Positions 7,647 through 11,699 of a stretch of 11,699 nucleotides of DNA are shown here, one piece after another. Position 1 is the stretch's first letter; every line of letters begins with the position of its first letter. The position numbers and the translations under genes are program-made. The notes beneath the pieces were generated by a model that was given only the letters and a program-made list of their open reading frames with translations, did not search any database and was not told the origin of the DNA. This DNA comes from Candidatus Heimdallarchaeota archaeon (GTDB lineage Archaea; Asgardarchaeota; Heimdallarchaeia; Heimdallarchaeales; Kariarchaeaceae), in the NCBI GenBank assembly GCA_029882335.1, contig JAOUKW010000096.1:1-11699 (forward strand), read 5' to 3'.

Positions 7647-7656
7647 ATTCGCGAAT
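7647..7656. promoter_or_regulatory. Palindrome ATTCGCGAAT in the divergent promoter region
   Basis: A perfect 10-bp palindrome in a strongly AT-rich spacer between the GNAT gene and the oxoamine synthase gene, 61 bases before ATG 7718. Its CGCGAAT half recurs 59 bases before the rps15 start (4274-4280). It could be an operator or an upstream promoter element, which is inference. Confidence 0.3.
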
Positions 7657-7659
7657 AAA

Positions 7660-7668
7660 CAAAAATAT
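7660..7668 (+). promoter_or_regulatory. TATA-like box for the oxoamine synthase operon
   Basis: AAAAATATA would place transcription start near 7690-7695, giving a leader of about 25 bases that contains GAGG (7705-7708) ahead of ATG 7718. Confidence 0.35.
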
Positions 7669-7717
7669 AGTGTTCATTAGTAAGTTATTTAGAATAACAA
7701 TACCGAGGATAGTTCAT

Positions 7718-8896
7718 ATGGTGAAGCCAAAACAAGAGTTTATGGTGAGTGAATTAAATCGATTACGTGAAGTAGGTTTGTACAATAATATAAGAACCAT
7801 ACAATCACCTCAAGGTGCATGGTTAATCATTGATGGATCAAAAGTACTCAATCTATGTTCTAATAATTATCTTGGATTGGCTAATCATCCTGATCTAATA
7901 TTTGAGGCCAAAAAAATACTTGATGAATTTGGTGTAGGTCCTGGTGCTGTACGGTCTATTGCAGGTACTATGACACTACACAAAGATTTGGAACGTGTAC
8001 TATCTGACTTTAAAGGTGTTGAAAATTCACTTGCATTACAATCTGGATTTGTTGCAAATCAAGCAGTAATTCCTGCTATTGATGCAGACGCCATATTTAC
8101 TGATTATTTAAATCATGCATCAATTATTGATGGAGTTAGACTAACTAAGGCTAAGAGATTTATCTATGAGCATAATTCTGTAGAAGACTTGGCTGCTAAA
8201 TTAGAAGAAGGTAAAGATGCAGAAAAGAAACTCATAATAAGCGATGGTGTTTTCTCAATGGATGGGGATATTGCTCCTGTTGATGAAATTGTTAAAGTTG
8301 CTGATGAATATAATGCCTTGGTTATGATTGATGATGCCCATGGAGAGGGTGTTCTTGGAGCACATGGAAGAGGGATCGGAGATCATTTCAATCTTCATAA
8401 TGGAGAAATTGATATAGAAATTGGTACATTATCAAAGGCTATTGGTGTTGTAGGTGGTTTCGTTGCAGGATCTAATGTATTAATAGATTATCTACAACAA
8501 AAAGGAAGACCATTTCTATTTTCATCCGCTCTAACACCTCCTGATGTTGCTGCAGCAATAGCTGCAATTAAAATCCTTGAAAAAGATGATACTCTGGTAA
8601 AAAAACTATGGGAAAATGCAAAATATTTCCAAAAAGCATTGAAGGATATCGGCTTTGACACTGGAAAAACACAAACTCCAATAACACCGATTATGATTGG
8701 TGAAGCAAAAGTTGCAAGTGATTTTTCTAAAAAACTACTTCAGGAAGGTATATTTGCTATGTCTATTGGATTTCCTACAGTACCCAAGGGTGAAGCCCGT
8801 ATCCGTGCTATGTTATCTGCTGCTCATGAAAAAGAAGATCTAGATAAGGGAATTGCTGGTTTTGAGAAGGTTGGAAAACAATTGAACATCATTTAG
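7718..8896 (+). CDS. kbl: Alpha-oxoamine synthase: glycine C-acetyltransferase (KBL) type, possibly BioF
   Basis: PLP enzyme condensing an amino acid with an acyl-CoA, most likely glycine and acetyl-CoA to 2-amino-3-ketobutyrate in threonine/glycine interconversion. The 392 residues match the family length. Landmarks are LCSNNYLGLANHP near the N-terminus, LNHASIIDGVRL, SDGVFSMDGDIAP, the cofactor Asp/His motif DDAHGEG (205-211), the PLP-lysine motif GTLSKAIG (Lys240), and GRPFLFSSAL. The text is close to Bacillus-type KBL proteins. KBL and 8-amino-7-oxononanoate synthase (BioF) are hard to separate by sequence, so a biotin role is possible. The ATG at 7718 has GAGG nine bases upstream, and the family consensus starts here. 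A GTG 16 codons earlier (7670) would add residues with no family match. Its TAG overlaps the next gene's GTG by one base, so the two are co-translated. Confidence 0.9.
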   Translation: MVKPKQEFMVSELNRLREVGLYNNIRTIQSPQGAWLIIDGSKVLNLCSNNYLGLANHPDLIFEAKKILDEFGVGPGAVRSIAGTMTLHKDLERVLSDFKGVENSLALQSGFVANQAVIPAIDADAIFTDYLNHASIIDGVRLTKAKRFIYEHNSVEDLAAKLEEGKDAEKKLIISDGVFSMDGDIAPVDEIVKVADEYNALVMIDDAHGEGVLGAHGRGIGDHFNLHNGEIDIEIGTLSKAIGVVGGFVAGSNVLIDYLQQKGRPFLFSSALTPPDVAAAIAAIKILEKDDTLVKKLWENAKYFQKALKDIGFDTGKTQTPITPIMIGEAKVASDFSKKLLQEGIFAMSIGFPTVPKGEARIRAMLSAAHEKEDLDKGIAGFEKVGKQLNII

Positions 8897-9615
8897 TGAA
8901 AACAATGGATAGAACTTTATTATATATCTATGGGGGAGAGAATAAAGAAGGTCCTATAATTATAGTTGGACATGGAGCAACAACACCTCGTATTAGTAAT
9001 AATAATATATTGGTTAAATCGTTATTACCTCTAGTTAGAGAAATATGGTCTATTGAACTACCTGGTCATCACAAAGAAATTGAAAATATTACTACTATGA
9101 ATGCAGAAGAAGTAATAAATGATATTCAAAATGTTATAAACCAGAAAATAACTGAGACGGAAAATATTTCAACACTGGGTTTCATAGGATTTTCTTTATC
9201 TGGGATTCTATGTATGAGATTAGAAAACCCTCCTTGGGATTGGAATGTGTATATTGGTTGTGGTCCTCGGATCGATCATAGCTATTTAAAAAATATACAA
9301 AAATATTTTACTGAAGAAACATATATCAAATATGGATTTCACATCGGAATGGCCAATGCTTTTGGAAAAAGTTGGAAAGAACGACTTAAATTGGTACGCA
9401 AATGGTTTAATGACGATTCTATAATAGTCACCACGTCTGTTGATGGATTTTCCATTCCAACTCTTTTCATCCTTGCAGAACAAGATCAAGCTTTTCCAAC
9501 TGTATACGATAAAATAGATGGGTTAAGAATTGAAAAGGTAAAAGGTCATCATTTTTCATATTTTACAGGAGAAATTTTTCCAAGTGTATGGAAACGGATT
9601 GTAGCATTTCTATAA
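8896..9615 (+). CDS. Alpha/beta-hydrolase fold protein
   Basis: Probable serine esterase, lipase or thioesterase of the alpha/beta-hydrolase fold, 239 residues with no signal peptide, so cytosolic. The catalytic triad is visible: nucleophile elbow G-F-S-L-S-G with Ser100, acid Asp197 in LAEQDQAFP, and His218 or His219 in VKGHHFSYF. An HG oxyanion-type motif, VGHG, lies at 24-27, and IELPGHH (53-59) matches the usual D/E-x-P-G-H segment. The GTG start overlaps the preceding stop as TAGTG. ATG 8905 (residue 4) is an alternative, and neither has a clear ribosome binding site, which fits coupling to the upstream gene. Overlap with an alpha-oxoamine synthase recalls bacterial bioF-bioH pairs, where the hydrolase is a pimeloyl-ester esterase. 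That parallel is inference, and the substrate is unknown. Confidence 0.85.
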   Translation: MKTMDRTLLYIYGGENKEGPIIIVGHGATTPRISNNNILVKSLLPLVREIWSIELPGHHKEIENITTMNAEEVINDIQNVINQKITETENISTLGFIGFSLSGILCMRLENPPWDWNVYIGCGPRIDHSYLKNIQKYFTEETYIKYGFHIGMANAFGKSWKERLKLVRKWFNDDSIIVTTSVDGFSIPTLFILAEQDQAFPTVYDKIDGLRIEKVKGHHFSYFTGEIFPSVWKRIVAFL

Positions 9616-9664
9616 TCAATTAACTCTTTTAGTTTGGTATTGAGAAAGTTTTGTAGCCGGATAA

Positions 9665-10393
9665 TTAACCAAAGAACTCTCTGACTATATTATTTTTATC
9701 AAATCCAAATGAAATTGCTTTTTGTCGAAAATTTTTAACAAATTCGGATGCACCAGCAATATACAATTTAAAATCAGTGTATTCTGAAAATAATGTTCTC
9801 ATTTGGTTTTTATTTAATTTACCGTTATTAATTACTTGTGAATCTAATACATTAATATCAATGAGATTGTATGTAAGATCTAATCTTTCCCTAAATTTAT
9901 CAAACCTTGTTTTAAAAATTTCTGTGAAATCACTTGAATTAAAGTTAAAAACAATAAATTTTTCTTTTGAATTCTTTTCATACAATTGATTTAGAAGAGG
10001 TATAATTGCTGCTATACCTATGTTTCTGAAAACAAAGATACTACTATTAGGATTCTTTTCAAGAAGAAATCCTCCTCTAGGTGCTTTGAATATAAAATTA
10101 TCACCTGGTTTTAGACTATGTAGGTATTTTCCTACTCTTGATCCTTCATAGTTTTCCACTGCAATTTCAAATTCATTTATAACAGTAGGTGATGATAAGA
10201 TAGAATAGTCTGCTACCCTTTCTTCTCCTGAAATCATGTTTTTGGTAATAATAAATTGTCCTGGAACCCACTCAAATACTACTTCTGGTTTTATTTTGAA
10301 TAACGTGACCTTTTGACTAAGGATTCGTTTATCTAAAATTGTTCCTTTTTGATAGCTAATTTTAGGATTCTTTGTTCCTGTCGAATTTGACAC
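9665..10393 (-). CDS. Ferredoxin-NADP reductase-like FAD oxidoreductase, lacking cysteines
   Basis: Flavoprotein of the ferredoxin reductase/PyrK-like family. Residues about 13-110 form the FAD beta-barrel, with PGQF (44-47), the FAD motif R-x-x-D-YS (RVADYSILSSP) and GSRVGKYLHSLKPGDNF followed by PRGGF. About 115-242 form the NAD(P)-like domain. Its nucleotide loop reads FRNIGIAAIIPLL instead of the usual A-G-G-T-G-I-x-P, and the C-terminal motif is LYIAGASEFV instead of one with the family's common Cys-Gly. The protein contains no cysteine, so it cannot carry the 2Fe-2S cluster of PyrK, and pyridine-nucleotide use is doubtful. The start is GTG at 10393. An overlapping ATG (10395) is in another frame that closes within about 20 codons. 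It faces the hydrolase gene tail to tail. No partner dehydrogenase or ferredoxin gene is adjacent, so the electron partner is unknown. Confidence 0.8.
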   Translation of the reverse strand: MSNSTGTKNPKISYQKGTILDKRILSQKVTLFKIKPEVVFEWVPGQFIITKNMISGEERVADYSILSSPTVINEFEIAVENYEGSRVGKYLHSLKPGDNFIFKAPRGGFLLEKNPNSSIFVFRNIGIAAIIPLLNQLYEKNSKEKFIVFNFNSSDFTEIFKTRFDKFRERLDLTYNLIDINVLDSQVINNGKLNKNQMRTLFSEYTDFKLYIAGASEFVKNFRQKAISFGFDKNNIVREFFG

Positions 10394-10465
10394 ATAAAAG
10401 ATTAGCTTACAATTTATTCAGATTTGTGTTTGGAGAATAATAAAAAATCAAAAATATCATTTTCA

Positions 10466-10484
10466 AGGAAAAAATATATTTCCT
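10466..10484. repeat. Short inverted repeat AGGAAA/TTTCCT
   Basis: A 6-bp perfect stem with a 7-base AT spacer lies between the tRNA 3' end and the flavoprotein gene start. It could be a weak transcript hairpin; in such AT-rich DNA, chance is also plausible. Confidence 0.25.
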
Positions 10485-10497
10485 AATGTAGTAAACT

Positions 10498-10512
10498 AAA
10501 AAATAATTAAAA
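10498..10512 (-). terminator. T-rich terminator of tRNA-Arg
   Basis: Immediately after the discriminator end of the tRNA, the minus strand runs TTTT, then TTTTTT within 15 bases. This is typical of archaeal tRNA gene ends. CCA is not encoded. Confidence 0.45.
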
Positions 10513-10513
10513 C

Positions 10514-10603
10514 GGGCTCATAGGGATTTGAACCCTAGGCCTATTGCTATCTCCAAGTTTATGCTTAGGAGGCAATCGCTCTTCCATGCTGAGCTACGAG
10601 CCC
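10514..10603 (-). tRNA. tRNA-Arg (anticodon CCT) with a 17-base intron
   Basis: On the minus strand the full cloverleaf can be drawn. The acceptor stem is GGGCTCG/TGAGCCC with a terminal G-U. The D stem is GCTC/GAGC with loop AGCATGGAA, including A20, an arginine identity base. The anticodon stem is ATTGC/GCAAT, the variable loop AGGCC, and the T arm TAGGG-TTCAAAT-CCCTA. Mature length is 73 bases, with no encoded CCA. The anticodon loop is CTCCTAA once an intron (10549-10565) is removed between positions 37 and 38, the canonical archaeal site. The anticodon CCT lies at 10567-10569 and reads AGG codons. U36 and A37 make it a candidate for t6A by KEOPS. A TATA-like string, TATAATAAAA on the minus strand, lies about 45-60 bases upstream. 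Confidence 0.95.
10549..10565 (-). other. tRNA intron with bulge-helix-loop splice motif
   Basis: The 17-base intron can form a 4-bp central helix, exon CTCC (positions 32-35) with intron GGAG. A 3-base bulge ATA is cut as AT^A on the 3' side, and TAA is cut as TA^A on the 5' side. The inner part has no convincing second helix, so this is the relaxed bulge-helix-loop form recognised by archaeal tRNA splicing endonuclease. Confidence 0.85.
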
Positions 10604-10613
10604 TATTGTAGAA

Positions 10614-10626
10614 TTGATTTTATCAA
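10614..10626. repeat. Inverted repeat TTGAT/ATCAA just upstream of the tRNA
   Basis: Perfect 5-bp arms with a TTT spacer, 11 bases before the tRNA 5' end. It may be part of the precursor leader or a protein site; it is short enough to be chance. Confidence 0.25.
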
Positions 10627-10703
10627 CTCTCATTCTAAACCATTCATTTTAATTTTTTATTATATCGATAGAAAACTGAAAAATCCTCATTAAATATGTA
10701 TTC

Positions 10704-10709
10704 AAAAAA
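10704..10709 (-). terminator. T6 run after the NADAR gene
   Basis: A run of six T on the minus strand, about 16 bases after the NADAR stop codon, in an AT-rich context. It is a possible intrinsic terminator separating the gene from the downstream tRNA. Confidence 0.3.
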
Positions 10710-10724
10710 GATTATAGTATTTAA

Positions 10725-11165
10725 TTATATATCGTTAATCAAAGTAAGTTGTAATTCATTTCTAATTTTCATCAGGAGTTTCCCTGCATGATTTTCACCA
10801 ATACCGGATGAAAGTACTAAGCCCCAATATTCATCCCCCCAATGATTACCTTCTATTAATTCTTCATCACCTGTTTCAATGAGTAGTCTTCTTAATTCAT
10901 TATTGGTAAATTTCACACGTAAAGCTTTTTCCATTACATCTAACTTGATTTTCTCCCATCCCTTAATTAAATTGCATTTTCTTCCCAATCTTCTTGCTAT
11001 TTGTGGTGTTTTTGCATTTTGTATTTCCATTCTTTGTTTGGAATTATTGGCTTTCATTGCCTGAAAGTAATGTTCGACTGTTGCGTACTCTTCTCCATCA
11101 ATATTCATTTTTGACGGATAAAAATTTGATAAGAAGAAGTATTTGTCTTTGAATTGATTGATCAT
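10725..11165 (-). CDS. NADAR-family (YbiA/DUF1768) N-glycosidase homologue
   Basis: The NADAR family hydrolyses N-glycosidic bonds. Known members act on ADP-ribosylated guanine in DNA (as antitoxins to DarT-like enzymes) or on early riboflavin-pathway intermediates (YbiA). The whole 146-residue protein is one domain of normal length. Family motifs are clear: FFLSNFYPSKM near the N-terminus, TVEHYFQAMKA (29-39), the helix ARRLGRKC, the core EGNHWGDEYWG (104-114), and the end GKLLMKIRNEL. Glu31, Asn106, Trp108 and Asp110 correspond to strongly conserved family positions. The ATG at 11165 has no ribosome binding site, but a TATA-like box is centred about 25 bases upstream, suggesting a leaderless mRNA. 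No ADP-ribosyltransferase or riboflavin gene is visible beside it, so which of the two known roles applies is open. Confidence 0.9.
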   Translation of the reverse strand: MINQFKDKYFFLSNFYPSKMNIDGEEYATVEHYFQAMKANNSKQRMEIQNAKTPQIARRLGRKCNLIKGWEKIKLDVMEKALRVKFTNNELRRLLIETGDEELIEGNHWGDEYWGLVLSSGIGENHAGKLLMKIRNELQLTLINDI

Positions 11166-11185
11166 AATTATATTTACTATTTTTG

Positions 11186-11193
11186 TTATTTAA
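11186..11193 (-). promoter_or_regulatory. TATA-like box, leaderless NADAR gene
   Basis: The minus strand reads TTAAATAA, centred about 25 bases before ATG 11165. No Shine-Dalgarno follows, which fits a leaderless transcript. Confidence 0.4.
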
Positions 11194-11227
11194 GGATAAT
11201 TATTTCATTTAATGATAAATATTTCAA

Positions 11228-11239
11228 ATGGTGTACCAT
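11228..11239. promoter_or_regulatory. Dyad ATGGT-GT-ACCAT upstream of the NADAR gene
   Basis: Perfect 5-bp inverted arms with a 2-base spacer, about 35 bases upstream of the NADAR TATA-like box. It is a possible operator. The rest of 11166-11504, about 340 bases, is AT-rich and holds no reading frame or RNA gene that I can recognise. Confidence 0.25.
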
Positions 11240-11504
11240 CTGAATCTCAATGTAACTACGTTAGCTAAAAAATATTTTATCATATAATTTAACTCATATT
11301 AATAAAACAGATGTAAAATTAAATAATACTGTATATTGAGATGCATTTATTGAAATTGGATTGTCTCACTAATTCTTAATCACAACAATTTATTGTAGTT
11401 ATAGACTGTTCAATTAAAAATTCACTTTAATATATTTGAATTGATTTTTTCTGAAGAGTCAATAATCTTAATAATACCATAATATAGTAAGATCAATCTT
11501 GATA

Positions 11505-11699
11505 TTATAAATCTAGTTCTTTTATGATTGTTGCTGGACTAATCTCTAAATCAAATATCCAAGACTTTTTGAACCTGATTTCTTTAAATATAAACAAATC
11601 AACTAATTCAGTTTTTTCTTTTATTTTCTTTTATTTTTTTGATTTTTCTTTTGTGTGAATTGTTACAGATTTATCTTTTGGATCAATTATCCAAACCTC
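11505..11699 (-). pseudogene. 3' end of a Uma2/DUF820-like gene broken by an in-frame stop
   Basis: A minus-strand reading frame enters from the right edge as EVWIIDPKDKSVTIHTKEKS and stops at TAA (11631-11633). The same frame then stays open for about 41 more residues to TAA 11505-11507. That second part (ELVDLFIFKEIRFKKSWIF, then DLEI) resembles the usual end of Uma2 proteins. Uma2 is a PD-(D/E)XK nuclease-fold family whose members carry a WIVDP strand and end in a hydrophobic LPGLEI-type segment. The stop lies in a Lys-rich linker made of a tandemly repeated 10-mer (11618-11637). The simplest reading is a gene truncated by a nonsense change, its tail still recognisable. The start and most of the catalytic core are outside the window, so the family call is moderate. 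A sequencing error is possible. Confidence 0.5.

Noticed and set aside
7670..7717. GTG start 16 codons upstream for the oxoamine synthase
   Set aside because: The added residues have no family match. It would begin right after the TATA-like box, whereas ATG 7718 has a GAGG site at good spacing.
10514..10603. tRNA as the attachment site of an integrated element
   Set aside because: No second copy of the tRNA 3' end, integrase gene or other mobile-element hallmark is seen in the window.
11611..11660. Long T-rich tract on the plus strand as a terminator or polypyrimidine element
   Set aside because: It is better explained as Lys codons in the minus-strand Uma2-like frame, which stays open on both sides apart from the one stop.
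1..11699. CRISPR array, insertion sequence or replication origin
   Set aside because: No regularly spaced repeats, transposase, terminal inverted repeats or clustered origin motifs were seen.

Overview
The window is chromosomal DNA from an AT-rich archaeon (roughly 30% GC by eye). The evidence for Archaea is an A/V-type ATP synthase subunit I, an archaeal/eukaryal-type ribosomal protein S15, a GlmU-type sugar nucleotidyltransferase of the archaeal kind, the KEOPS subunit Pcc1, a tRNA-Arg interrupted by a small intron with an archaeal-type splice motif, TATA-like promoters, and GGTGA-type ribosome binding sites alternating with apparently leaderless genes. An Asgard-type (for example Heimdallarchaeia-like) host would fit the low GC and protein style, but nothing here proves it.

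Layout. Positions 1-273 hold no recognisable gene. A minus-strand gene for ATPase subunit I (274-2322) is divergent from a small two-helix membrane protein of unknown function (2468-2839). That gene overlaps by 4 bp, tail to tail, a minus-strand bifunctional sugar-1-phosphate nucleotidyltransferase/acetyltransferase (2836-4065). The plus strand then carries a conserved archaeal information-processing operon: rps15 (4340-4795), a RecJ/GAN/Cdc45-type DHH protein whose catalytic motifs are lost (4848-6218), and pcc1 of KEOPS (6220-6471). A minus-strand GNAT acetyltransferase with a probable second degenerate GNAT domain (6583-7506) is divergent from a two-gene plus-strand unit. That unit has an alpha-oxoamine synthase of the KBL/BioF family (7718-8896) overlapping an alpha/beta hydrolase by one base (8896-9615). 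A minus-strand, cysteine-free ferredoxin-reductase-like flavoprotein (9665-10393) follows, then an intron-containing tRNA-Arg(CCT) (10514-10603, minus) and a NADAR-family N-glycosidase homologue (10725-11165, minus). The right edge holds the 3' end of a Uma2/DUF820-like gene broken by an in-frame stop (11505-11699, minus).

How the genes fit together. Most are housekeeping: ion-driven ATP synthesis, UDP-sugar supply, translation, replication/repair and tRNA modification. The KEOPS product t6A is placed at A37 of tRNAs reading ANN codons, and the tRNA-Arg(CCT) in this window (U36, A37, reading AGG) is a candidate substrate. The intron of that tRNA starts directly after A37. The segment from the tRNA to the right edge (NADAR, broken Uma2-like gene) looks more accessory than the rest.

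No clear new multi-gene defence system or mobile element is visible. The observations most worth a second look are the catalytically dead RecJ/Cdc45-like protein, the very small tRNA intron, the broken Uma2-like gene, and the overlapping oxoamine synthase/hydrolase pair.
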